Positions 24,944-33,697 of a stretch of 64,000 nucleotides of DNA are shown here, piece after piece; position 1 is the stretch's first letter, and every line of letters starts with the position of its first letter. Under the pieces are notes generated by a model that ran no database searches, was not told the DNA's origin, and worked only from the letters and a program-made list of their open reading frames with translations. Origin of the DNA: Geotoga petraea (GTDB lineage: Bacteria; Thermotogota; Thermotogae; Petrotogales; Petrotogaceae); assembly GCF_900102615.1 (NCBI RefSeq), contig NZ_FMYV01000001.1, positions 62,913 to 126,912 on the forward strand, written 5' to 3'. The position numbers and the translations under genes were made by a program.

Positions 24944-26875
24944 TTGAAAAATTTTAGATTTTTAATGGTGTTTACGTTTGTTTTGATTTCCGTTTTTGCC
25001 ATAGCACAGGTTCATATTGCAGTAATTGGTACTAGTGATACCCATGGAGCATTAACAAGTTACTCTTATACAGATATGACAGATTATGAAAATGTTGGTT
25101 TTGAAAGAATAGCCTCCATTGTTGAAGAAGTAAAAAATAATAATGAAAATGTAATTGTTCTGGATAATGGAGATACTATTCAGGGGAGTTTATTGACTGA
25201 TGATTTATACAATACACAGCTATTTGATCAACCCCATCCATTGATTCAAGCAATGAATAAAATAGGTTATGATGCTTTAACGTTGGGCAATCATGAATTC
25301 AATTTTGGCCTTGAATTAATCGAAAAAATGAAAAAAGAAGCAGAGTTTCCTTTGCTTTCCGCAAATATTTACTATAAAAAAGACGGTTCTAACTTTCAAA
25401 AACCTTATTTAATAAAAGAGTTTAATGGGGTAAAAGTTGGAATAATAGGATTAACTACTCCAAATATTCCAAGATGGGATGGGCCAAAGGTTGAAGATCT
25501 CACTTTTAATGATATGAAAACTGAAGCAGAAAAATATGTAAAAGAATTAAAAAATGAACACAATGTTGATGTAATTATTGCAATGACGCATGCAGGACTT
25601 GAAGCAAGGCATGAAAATGAAGGTTCTGCAGCAAAAAGAGTTGCAGAAATACCTGAAATAGATGTTTTAATTACCGGTCATGACCATGTCCCAGTTAATG
25701 AAACAATAGGAAACACATTAGTTACTGCACCAAGAGCAAAATATGGGCAGGCTGACCAAGTGGTAAAAATTGATCTTACACTTGAACAAGACGGAGAAAA
25801 TTGGAAAGTTATTAATAAAAAAGCAGAAAACATAAGTATAGCTGATTATGAACCATCAAAAAATTTATCAGAAATAACAGAAAAAGCTCATCAAGAAACA
25901 ATGTCTTTCCTAAAGGACCCAATTGGAACAGCAACAGCAGATTTTCATCCTGATTACGAAGTACCTGGAATACCAGCTGGTAGAGTTCAAGATACTGCAG
26001 TTGTAGACCTAATTAATATAATTCAGTTGCATTATACTGGTGCAGATATATCTGCAGCTGCTTTATTCAAAGCTTCTTCGAATATTAAGAAAGGAGAAGT
26101 TTCTTACGCGGATATATTCGATATTTATAAATATCCAAACACGTTATACGCAGTTAATATTACTGGAAAAGAATTAAAAGAATATATGGAATGGTCAGTA
26201 AGTTATTATAATCAGTATAAACCTGGAGATCTAACTATTAGTTTTGATAAAGACATCCCAGCCTATAATCTTGATTTATTTCAAGGAGTAGAATATAAAG
26301 TTGATATTTCTGAACCAAAAGGTCAAAGGATCAAGAACTTAACTTACAAAGGAAAGCCAGTTAAAGATGATCAGGTATTTGAGTTAGCTTTAAACAACTA
26401 CAGATATGGTGGATTAAAGAGTATGGGTATGCTAAGTCACGATGCTCACTTCCAATCTGATCCAAAATCTATAAGATTATATATTAGAGAATTTATTGAA
26501 GAAAAAGGAACTATTGAACCAAAAGTAGATTATAATTGGGAAATCATTGGTGTAGATTTTGATCATCCATTAAGAGACGACATTATTGAAATGATAAAAA
26601 ATGATAAACTAGAATTGCCATCAACAGAGGATGCTAGAATTTCAAATATTGAATCAATTAATTTACATGAACTAATTAAAAATAATAAGCTTTCTAAAGA
26701 TGTTTTAACTGAAAACAATTTAAAACTATATGAAGTAAAAGATGGAGACACCTTATATCAAATTGGATTAGACTATAATTTAATGTGGGACAAACTAGCT
26801 GAATTAAACGAGATGGCAAATCCAAATAACATTGAAGTAGGTAGAAAAGTTTTAGTTCCTGCTGAAGTAAACTGA
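24944..26875 (+). CDS. Secreted 5'-nucleotidase / 2',3'-cyclic phosphodiesterase with LysM
   Basis: A 643-residue exported enzyme. TTG at 24944 after AAGGAGGGATAGACG starts a signal peptide (KNFRFLMVFTFVLISVFAIAQ). The calcineurin-like metallophosphatase domain follows with GTSDTHG, VLDNGDTIQG, TLGNHEF, and VLITGHDHVPV. Then comes the 5'-nucleotidase C-terminal domain (residues about 320-530, with AALFKASSNIKKGEVSYADIFDIYKYPN). The last 45 residues (YEVKDGDTLYQIGLDYNLMWDKL...) are a LysM domain, which should anchor it to the cell envelope. It would release nucleosides and phosphate from external nucleotides. Confidence 0.9.
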   Translation: MKNFRFLMVFTFVLISVFAIAQVHIAVIGTSDTHGALTSYSYTDMTDYENVGFERIASIVEEVKNNNENVIVLDNGDTIQGSLLTDDLYNTQLFDQPHPLIQAMNKIGYDALTLGNHEFNFGLELIEKMKKEAEFPLLSANIYYKKDGSNFQKPYLIKEFNGVKVGIIGLTTPNIPRWDGPKVEDLTFNDMKTEAEKYVKELKNEHNVDVIIAMTHAGLEARHENEGSAAKRVAEIPEIDVLITGHDHVPVNETIGNTLVTAPRAKYGQADQVVKIDLTLEQDGENWKVINKKAENISIADYEPSKNLSEITEKAHQETMSFLKDPIGTATADFHPDYEVPGIPAGRVQDTAVVDLINIIQLHYTGADISAAALFKASSNIKKGEVSYADIFDIYKYPNTLYAVNITGKELKEYMEWSVSYYNQYKPGDLTISFDKDIPAYNLDLFQGVEYKVDISEPKGQRIKNLTYKGKPVKDDQVFELALNNYRYGGLKSMGMLSHDAHFQSDPKSIRLYIREFIEEKGTIEPKVDYNWEIIGVDFDHPLRDDIIEMIKNDKLELPSTEDARISNIESINLHELIKNNKLSKDVLTENNLKLYEVKDGDTLYQIGLDYNLMWDKLAELNEMANPNNIEVGRKVLVPAEVN

Positions 26876-26919
26876 CCTGGAAAAATTAGGCTCAAAAATT
26901 ACTAAAACCATATACAAAA

Positions 26920-26966
26920 GGATGCTTAGTTTCTAAATTCTAAAGGAACTAAGCATCCAAGTTTTT
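26920..26966 (+). terminator. Intrinsic terminator of the nucleotidase gene
   Basis: GGATGCTTAGTT pairs with AACTAAGCATCC across a 15-base loop, followed by AAGTTTTTT. Confidence 0.8.
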
Positions 26967-27081
26967 TGTACTTATTAGTATTTAAAAATGGGTTACATCT
27001 GTTAGACCCTTTTAATTTTATCTGCTTTGAAATCTTAGTATAATGTATTTTCTTGATATATTCTTCTTTTATTGAGATAAT

Positions 27082-27132
27082 AAAGATACCTCCAAAGTGA
27101 TTTTGTAGTTCTTAAACTTTGAAGGTATCTTT
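27082..27132. terminator. Hairpin, probable terminator of the HMA-like gene
   Basis: AAAGATACCTCCAAAGT pairs with ACTTTGAAGGTATCTTT with one mismatch. It lies 37 bp beyond the minus-strand HMA-like gene and is flanked by AT-rich sequence on both sides. Between 26967 and 27081 nothing else is recognisable. Confidence 0.55.
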
Positions 27133-27168
27133 ATATTTTTAAGAAATCTTTTGAGTTTTTTTAATTAA

Positions 27169-27369
27169 TTATATTATATGGCCGTGATAACCAAGCTCTT
27201 CTAAATGTGACAATATATCTTGAGAAGGTTTATCCGTATTAATTTCAAATGTTTTTGAGTCTAAATCTACTGAACAATCTTCTACTCTGGCATCTTTTTT
27301 AAAAGCTTCTTCTATTTTCTTTTTACAATCCTTTGTTTTTGCGTTTGGTATATTTATTTTGTATCTCAT
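27169..27369 (-). CDS. Small HMA-like domain protein lacking the CxxC metal site
   Basis: A 66-residue protein with the beta-alpha-beta pattern of heavy-metal-associated domains: MRYKINIPNAKTKDCKKKIEEAFKKDARVEDCSVDLDSKTFEI, ending SHLEELGYHGHII. The first-loop CxxC is reduced to a single cysteine (KTKDCKKKI), with another in EDCSVD, so normal copper binding is unlikely. It may act as a protein-protein or atypical metal-binding domain. ATG at 27369 follows GGAGGTGAT; an upstream ATG lies before this ribosome-binding site. It stands alone, divergent from the encapsulated ferritin gene. Confidence 0.7.
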   Translation of the reverse strand: MRYKINIPNAKTKDCKKKIEEAFKKDARVEDCSVDLDSKTFEINTDKPSQDILSHLEELGYHGHII

Positions 27370-27610
27370 AAAATCACCTCCCATGATTTATGAAAATAAA
27401 AAATTCATCTATTATCATTATTGCATGTTAATTTTTAGTTGATATAAAGTTTACGTAAAATTCTTTGTAATATTAAAAAACGATTATATACCACAAACTT
27501 AAATTCTAAATAATATCTTTACTTTTATTTTAAAATTTGATAAAATTATAGTGATAGCATTTCATTAGTACGTGATGTAAATAAAATTAAAAAAGGCAGG
27601 TGAAAACCCG

Positions 27611-28003
27611 TTGAATAAATATAGCGGGGAAAATATGGGAGATTATCATGAATCTTACGATGCTTTAGATGAACAAACAAAAAATATGACCAGAGCTTTA
27701 AACAGTTTGAAGGAAGAAATCGAAGCTATTGATTGGTATAACCAAAGAGTTGCACTTGCTACAGATGCCGAACTAAAAGAAATAATGGCACATAACAGGG
27801 ATGAAGAAATAGAACATGCTATAATGACTCTTGAATGGTTAAGAAAAAATATGGCCGGATGGGACGAAGAAATGAAAAATTACTTATTCAAGCAGGGGAA
27901 CATAGCTCATATGGAAGATAGCAAAGGAAACTCGGAAGAATCTGATGATAATATTTCAGATCAAGATGACGGTTCTTTAGGTCTTGGAAAAATGAATAAA
28001 TAA
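27611..28003 (+). CDS. Encapsulated ferritin-like protein (EncFtn)
   Basis: A 130-residue member of the encapsulated ferritin family, whose ring-shaped decamers oxidise Fe(II) and deliver it into the encapsulin shell. Iron ligands are visible in LKEEIEAIDWYNQR and AHNRDEEIEHAIMTLEWLRKN (two glutamates and a histidine). The acidic linker ends DDGSLGLGKMNK, which fits the short C-terminal cargo-loading peptide of encapsulin clients. The start is uncertain: TTG at 27611 or ATG at 27635 after CGGGGAAA. The encapsulin gene follows after 27 bp. Confidence 0.9.
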   Translation: MNKYSGENMGDYHESYDALDEQTKNMTRALNSLKEEIEAIDWYNQRVALATDAELKEIMAHNRDEEIEHAIMTLEWLRKNMAGWDEEMKNYLFKQGNIAHMEDSKGNSEESDDNISDQDDGSLGLGKMNK

Positions 28004-28030
28004 TAATTTTTTGAAAGGAGGAAAATTAGT

Positions 28031-28819
28031 ATGGATGTATTGAAAAGAAATTTAGCACCTATATCTGATGGTGTTTGGACTGAAATAGATAAAAGAGCAA
28101 GAGAAGTTTTTGAATCATATTTATCTGCAAGAAGAATTGTTGGATTAAAAGGACCTTTAGGGTTGAACTATACGGTAGTTCCAGAAGGCAGAGTGGGGCC
28201 ACATGACGAAAAAGATGGCGTTAAATATGGTTTATACAAAGTTAAACCATTGGTAGAATTAAGAGTGGAATTTGAATTAGATAGATGGGAATTAGATAAT
28301 CTTGAAAGAGGTGCTGTAGACTTAGAATTAGCTTCTCTTGAAGAAGCAGTTAAAAAAGCAGCTCTTTTTGAAGAAAATGCAATTTATAATTCTTTAGAAG
28401 ATGTTCAAATAACTGGTTTAAAAGAGTCTTCTAAGAATGAACCTATTGAATTAGGCGAATCAACTTCTGATATAATGGAAGCTGTAACAGATGGGATTTT
28501 GAAATTAAAAGAGTCTTTTGTTGGAGATAATTATGTTTTAGTTGTCGGTCCAAAAGTATGGAAAAAGATTAACAAATTATCAGAGAATTACCCACTAATG
28601 AGAAAATTAGAAGAAACTATAGGAAACAAAGTTATGTTTTCTCATGTTCTTGAAGGAGCCTTATTGTTACCAGTTGATCATGAAGATTTGGAAATGACTA
28701 TAGGTAAAGATTTTTCTATAGGTTATCATTCATCTACAGATGAAAAAGTAAAATTCTACATAATGGAAACATTTACTTTCAGAGTTCTCGATCCAGCTAT
28801 AATAGTGAAATTTAAATAA
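28031..28819 (+). CDS. Encapsulin nanocompartment shell protein (family 1)
   Basis: The 262-residue shell protein is close in length and sequence to the Thermotoga maritima encapsulin: LKRNLAPISDGVWTEIDKRAREVFESYL at the start, FELDRWELDNLERGAVDLELASLEEAVKKAA in the middle, and YIMETFTFRVLDPAIIVKF at the end. It has the HK97 phage-capsid fold and should form a 60-subunit shell that stores iron mineralised by the upstream ferritin-like cargo. The tryptophan that stacks on flavin in the Thermotoga shell is kept in RWELDN. AAAGGAGGAAAA precedes ATG. Confidence 0.95.
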   Translation: MDVLKRNLAPISDGVWTEIDKRAREVFESYLSARRIVGLKGPLGLNYTVVPEGRVGPHDEKDGVKYGLYKVKPLVELRVEFELDRWELDNLERGAVDLELASLEEAVKKAALFEENAIYNSLEDVQITGLKESSKNEPIELGESTSDIMEAVTDGILKLKESFVGDNYVLVVGPKVWKKINKLSENYPLMRKLEETIGNKVMFSHVLEGALLLPVDHEDLEMTIGKDFSIGYHSSTDEKVKFYIMETFTFRVLDPAIIVKFK

Positions 28820-28833
28820 TATAGGATATAATT

Positions 28834-28860
28834 AAAGCTCCCTTTAAAAGGGAGCTTTTT
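28834..28860. terminator. Bidirectional terminator between encapsulin and the BrxC-like ATPase gene
   Basis: AAAGCTCCCTTT pairs with AAAGGGAGCTTT and is followed by TTTTTT on the plus strand. On the minus strand it touches the ATPase stop codon, so it can end both converging transcripts. Confidence 0.85.
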
Positions 28861-30830
28861 TAAATTAAATCGTGCAAAGACATATTTTTATAATTTGATT
28901 GATATTTTTTAAGAGAGATTTTTTCATTGAATTTTTCTTTCCAAAAGGTTTCAAATGTTTTTTTAAAGATTTTATAATTATTTTCGGCGACTGTTTTATC
29001 TTTTTTGTTTTCATCAAAATCCATGTCTTTTATATAAAGTTTTATTGTTGGAAACACTTTTATTTCAAAAAGAATATTTTCTAAAAACTGTTGATATTCT
29101 TTTAATTCTTTTTGACTTAAAATTTCTCCATTTTGTCTTTCAAAATTTTCTTTATAATACTTTATTAAGTCATTTGGAAAATTGGCTATTTTTATTGGCT
29201 TGTTTACTGAATTTATTAAAAGAGAATTGTTTGTTAAAATCTTTAATTCATCAAACAAATCTTGAATTAAAGATCTTTTTTTATTTTGTAAATAAGTTAG
29301 TGTTCTTTCGTTTTTTTCATTAGATAAGATATTTTTAACAACTGAAATTTCTTTTGTAAGTTTATCTACCTTTGAAGATTTTTCTAAAAGTAAATATATC
29401 GTTTCTTTATTCTTTATAGCTTGTCTTCTTAGCTTCATCTCGTTCTCGTTATAAAATATTTCCAAAGAATGAGAGCTGTTCTTATTCTGTATTTTATGAT
29501 GATTAAAAGATATGTTGATGTTTTTTAATTCATTTGTTCCCAATTTTTTATTTAGGAATATAGACATAATTTCCTTGGTCAAGGACGATTTTTCTTTTTT
29601 TATTTTTTCTTTTATCATATTTTCTATTTTTATAATTTCTTCTGAAGATATTTTTATATTACCATTTAAAAGGTAAACTCTGTTTTCTTCAAAAAGTTTC
29701 TTCAATAATATTTTTGTTTTTTTTTCTGCATCTTCACGAGGCTCTATAAAAGTCGAGTACATGAAGTTGATCAAAGTTTTTTCCGGAATTCCAAATTCTG
29801 AAAAAAGAGTTTTTTCCAATATATAAAGAGTTTTGTATAGTTCGTTTGTTTCGTTGTCTTCAAATATGGCATCGTAAATATCTGAAATTTTTATCCATTT
29901 TTCTACATTTTTCTCTAAATATTTTTCTTTGATTATTTTGTGTATTGTGAAGATCAGAGTTCTGTTTGATAAATTTTTTCCTTGTTTAAGAATACTTTCC
30001 AAAACATCAATTTGATATGGTTGCAGAGGGTGTATACGAGAAAAGAGCTTTTTATTATTGTTGTTTTCAGAAATCTTGTAATTGTTTTTGATTTTTATTT
30101 CTGGTGTTCTATAAATTATATCTTCATAATTTTTTTCAAATATATCTTCAACAACGCTTTCATCATTTTTTTTCAATATCCTCTCAAAAAGTACTTCTTC
30201 TATATTGTAATCATCTAAGTGTAAATATAGAGATATACGATTTTGAACGGGTTTAAGATAATCTATGTTGCTGAATTTGTTCTGGCTTATAAAGATAAAT
30301 TTTATATTTTTAAAAAAAGATTCTGAAGCGTGTATTAACCCCTGGAGGTCTAAAGATATATTTTTCAATTTTGAGTAAGATTCTATTTCATCAAAAATGA
30401 AAACAACTTTTTCTTCATTGTTCATTAATGATAGCTTTTCTAAAATTTTATCTGAACTCATTATTTCTGTTGTATGTAAATATTTTTTTGACAGAATTTC
30501 TGATATGTTTGCAAAGTTTGTATGCAAAGAAAGATCAATGTTGTAAGCTTTTACTGGTTTAAAGTTATTAATTTCTTTTGGAATTTTATTTGAATTTTTG
30601 TTTTTTAACATGTAGTTGAAAACATTTATAAAATGCGACTTTCCAGAACCAAAATCACCGTATAAGTTCACAGCTGATTTATCTCCATCTAAAAATCTAA
30701 AAAGTTTGTAATAGTTTTCAATTATTTGTTGGGTGAAAATATAATTATCTATATGTGGAGTTTCTTCTTCTATTTTTATAACGTTTTCAGTTGATTTTTC
30801 AAAATGTTTTAAAATATCTTTAATAAGCAT
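28860..30830 (-). CDS. P-loop ATPase, BrxC/PglY-like (reduced size)
   Basis: A 656-residue ATPase. The N terminus reads IFTQQIIENYYKLFRFLDGDKSAVNLYGDFGSGKSHFINVFNYML, with Walker A at residues 58-65. This fits the BREX ATPases BrxC/PglY, which place GxFGSGKSHF after a short region that names the target DNA loader. Walker B is VVFIFDEIESY (D147, E148), followed by FIFISQNKF. The C-terminal half is charged and helical. True BrxC is about 1,200 residues, so this is roughly half-size. It lies 13 bp downstream of the PglX-like methyltransferase gene and is surely co-transcribed. BREX membership is inference from motif and context. Confidence 0.7.
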   Translation of the reverse strand: MLIKDILKHFEKSTENVIKIEEETPHIDNYIFTQQIIENYYKLFRFLDGDKSAVNLYGDFGSGKSHFINVFNYMLKNKNSNKIPKEINNFKPVKAYNIDLSLHTNFANISEILSKKYLHTTEIMSSDKILEKLSLMNNEEKVVFIFDEIESYSKLKNISLDLQGLIHASESFFKNIKFIFISQNKFSNIDYLKPVQNRISLYLHLDDYNIEEVLFERILKKNDESVVEDIFEKNYEDIIYRTPEIKIKNNYKISENNNNKKLFSRIHPLQPYQIDVLESILKQGKNLSNRTLIFTIHKIIKEKYLEKNVEKWIKISDIYDAIFEDNETNELYKTLYILEKTLFSEFGIPEKTLINFMYSTFIEPREDAEKKTKILLKKLFEENRVYLLNGNIKISSEEIIKIENMIKEKIKKEKSSLTKEIMSIFLNKKLGTNELKNINISFNHHKIQNKNSSHSLEIFYNENEMKLRRQAIKNKETIYLLLEKSSKVDKLTKEISVVKNILSNEKNERTLTYLQNKKRSLIQDLFDELKILTNNSLLINSVNKPIKIANFPNDLIKYYKENFERQNGEILSQKELKEYQQFLENILFEIKVFPTIKLYIKDMDFDENKKDKTVAENNYKIFKKTFETFWKEKFNEKISLKKYQSNYKNMSLHDLI

Positions 30831-30842
30831 AAAATCCTCCGA

Positions 30843-33683
30843 TCAATAATTCAAAAATTCTTTAAAATTTTCAAAGAACTTGTTTGAATGTTCATAAGTA
30901 TCTTCTACTGAGTATTTTTCAAATTTGTTTTTTAGAGATTTTTTAAAGAAAATAAGTTTTTCTATATCACTTTTACCATACTTATCTTCTATTCTTTTCA
31001 GATGGTTTTCTATTTCTTGGTCAATCTTTTTGTATGTTATTTTTGTAATATTTCTCGTATTGAGAAATAAAGAAAAATCAGTTTCTGGTTCATACAATAA
31101 AACTATGTAAGGTGTTTTTTTAAAATATTTATAATGCTCTTTTGGAAAAACTTTCTCCAGATATTTTTGTAAAACCTTTTTGTGGTATTCTTTGGTTAAA
31201 AAAGAATCAATATGGTATTTTTCCAAATGTTTGAATAGATTTTCATCTATTCTCAAAATACTGCTGTTTTTTTCGGTTGTATTTGTTATTATCTCATTTG
31301 CAATTAAAAATATAAATTCTTGAACAATTTTATTGTTTTTTGAAAAATCTATTTTATCCATTGATTTTATAATACTTGAAATATTATATCCTTCTAAGGC
31401 TAAAACTCTAACGATATTATCAGACAATTTTGCATTTGTTTTGTTTATGTCGTAGTTTAACTTTAGTAGATTTTCTTTTTTGTCAACGTCAAGATAATCT
31501 TTGAATTCTTTTTTTAATGTTTTTTTCTCTTCTTTTAAACCATATAATTCTAAAACCAAGTCGTTTAATTTTGATTCTTCTTGAAGTATATCATAATCGA
31601 CTTTTATCTTTAAACGAATAAAATTGTTGAACATTTCTTCAAAATTATTTCCGAATAAATTTGATATAAAACTTTTATTGAACAATTCTTCGGGGAAAAT
31701 TTCCATATTTTGTTTTTTTAGATTATATATTTTTTTTGATTGTTCAGTTATGCTTTTCACCAAAGACTTTTTGTTTGATAAATCTGGTACGGGTAATTCT
31801 TTTAGATCTCCAACTTCAAGGTCTACACTTCCAGCTAAGAATTTTAGAATGTAGGTAGTGAGTTTGCTGTTGAGCAAGCCTAAAAAGAAAAATATGTGTT
31901 CTTTATTTTTTGGGAAAATAGAACTTCCTTTGCAGTCAAACATCATGTTGGGGGGTAAATATCTAAAAGTAGAACCTTTTGAGGTTGTCATAGTGTAGGT
32001 TATTCCTTCTTTAAAGTAATATTGTTTAGAAGGAAGGTGATTACCCATGTTTTGCAATTCGGATTTGCTTTTTTCGTCAAAACTAATTAACCAATAATAG
32101 TTTCCAAACCAATTTCTATGTGGGCCCCCTTTTACATAAGGGATCCATCTCTTGGTAGATTTTTTGCCATCAAAGTTTATTTTTTCATTTGGTATTTCCC
32201 ACTGAAACCTCAAAAATCTTTTGTTGTTTCCCGTAGCTATACCTTGCCTTATATCACAAAATTCTTCAAGTTTTTTTTCTTTAAAGATTTTATAAAATGG
32301 TTTGTCCAACCAATATACAAACTTTTTGCCGGGTATTTTTTTGAATAAATTTTGATCTACCTGGTGCACCCTACTTGAGTTATTGGATAAACTTTCAAGC
32401 AAATCTTTTTTAGATTCATTTTTATCTATTTTTGTAAGATCGATAAAAGTACTTTTTTCTACATGCTGTTTTGTTAATATGTATAATGCTGTATCTACTA
32501 ACGCATAATCAAATACTCCTCCAAGACCGAAATGAACAAATCTTTCTATATTAAGTTTATTTAATATAAGATTTCTTGTCTTTTCATAGGAAGAAATGAA
32601 CATAAAAGTTTGTGGGGTAATCATTGCAATTATCCCGTTATTATTAAGTAATTCATAATTTTTTGCTATAAAACATGTGTACAAATTCTTTTTGTAATCA
32701 TCATAGAATTCTTTTATTTTATCTTTCAATTTTTCGTTATACTCTCTTGAGTCGGTATATGGAGGATTTGCTATGACAAGGTCATATTTTTTATTTAAAA
32801 TTTCAGAAAATTTAGTTTTGTCTTCAGTGGTTATCTTTTTTGGAGATAAGCTTCCCATTATTTTTACCGTGGAGGTTGAGTCTTTTGGCGTAGAGATGTT
32901 AAAAATTATTTTATCTGTATAACCATCTTCAATGGCTTTTATTGTTAATAAAAATTTTGCTATTTGTACAGCTCTTTCGTCTAAATCTAAACCGTGAATG
33001 TTGTTTTTTAATATATTTTTTATCGCATCAACTTTTTTATATCCTTTGGTAATGTATAAATCTTTTAATTTATCATAGATATAAATAAGAAAATTACCGC
33101 TACCACACGCCGGGTCTATTATTTTTGCATTAATAGGATCTTTTAAAAGTTTAAAACTATTGTCAACCATGTATTTGACAACCCATTGGGGAGTAAAAAT
33201 CTGTGATTTTGATAACATGTCTTTTTTGTCTGAGTTGTAAAATTGATAGAACCAACCCATTAAATCGTCTTTTTCCCATAAATCAAATTTCTCAAAAACT
33301 TTTTCGATTTTTTCTTCAGTTTCTCGATGGATCTTTATTAAAAATTTGTTTTCAAAAGTTTTAAAATATTCTATATTGTGAGATATCTCTTTAATCTGGT
33401 TATCAAAAGTATCAGAAGTTGGAGAGAAAATGCCCTTTTTTTTGACGATCTTCAAAGCTAAAAAAGCATTATAGTAATTAAAAACCAAGTTGTTAAGAAC
33501 TTTTTCATAATCTTTGTTATTTTTTATTGTTTCTTTTAAAAATTCATAGTCTCTTTTAGAAACTAATTCTTCTATATAGAAATAATCCCCGTTTTTGAAG
33601 CCCAATAGTTCTAAAGAATTATCTATATCGTTTTCTATTAATTTTTTTGTTGTAATAGCTAAGTTTTTTATTATTTGTTGCAT
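30843..33683 (-). CDS. PglX-like adenine-specific DNA methyltransferase
   Basis: A 946-residue N6-adenine methyltransferase. It has the SAM motif IIDPACGSGNFLIYIYDKL (190-198) and catalytic NPPY at 306-309, followed by the target-recognition part: CDIRQGIATGNNKRFLRFQWEIP, KRWIPYVKGGPHRNWFGNYYWL, and FDCKGSSIFPKNKEHIFFFLGLLNSK. These segments follow BREX PglX proteins (which read TGDNxRFLR, PYxKGGxxRKWYGN), though PglX is usually over 1,100 residues. Type IIG or Type ISP enzymes are the alternative, but no nuclease motif is visible. ATG at 33683 follows GGAGG within the end of the upstream phosphoesterase gene. Confidence 0.8.
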   Translation of the reverse strand: MQQIIKNLAITTKKLIENDIDNSLELLGFKNGDYFYIEELVSKRDYEFLKETIKNNKDYEKVLNNLVFNYYNAFLALKIVKKKGIFSPTSDTFDNQIKEISHNIEYFKTFENKFLIKIHRETEEKIEKVFEKFDLWEKDDLMGWFYQFYNSDKKDMLSKSQIFTPQWVVKYMVDNSFKLLKDPINAKIIDPACGSGNFLIYIYDKLKDLYITKGYKKVDAIKNILKNNIHGLDLDERAVQIAKFLLTIKAIEDGYTDKIIFNISTPKDSTSTVKIMGSLSPKKITTEDKTKFSEILNKKYDLVIANPPYTDSREYNEKLKDKIKEFYDDYKKNLYTCFIAKNYELLNNNGIIAMITPQTFMFISSYEKTRNLILNKLNIERFVHFGLGGVFDYALVDTALYILTKQHVEKSTFIDLTKIDKNESKKDLLESLSNNSSRVHQVDQNLFKKIPGKKFVYWLDKPFYKIFKEKKLEEFCDIRQGIATGNNKRFLRFQWEIPNEKINFDGKKSTKRWIPYVKGGPHRNWFGNYYWLISFDEKSKSELQNMGNHLPSKQYYFKEGITYTMTTSKGSTFRYLPPNMMFDCKGSSIFPKNKEHIFFFLGLLNSKLTTYILKFLAGSVDLEVGDLKELPVPDLSNKKSLVKSITEQSKKIYNLKKQNMEIFPEELFNKSFISNLFGNNFEEMFNNFIRLKIKVDYDILQEESKLNDLVLELYGLKEEKKTLKKEFKDYLDVDKKENLLKLNYDINKTNAKLSDNIVRVLALEGYNISSIIKSMDKIDFSKNNKIVQEFIFLIANEIITNTTEKNSSILRIDENLFKHLEKYHIDSFLTKEYHKKVLQKYLEKVFPKEHYKYFKKTPYIVLLYEPETDFSLFLNTRNITKITYKKIDQEIENHLKRIEDKYGKSDIEKLIFFKKSLKNKFEKYSVEDTYEHSNKFFENFKEFLNY

Positions 33684-33697
33684 AAAATCCTCCAAAA

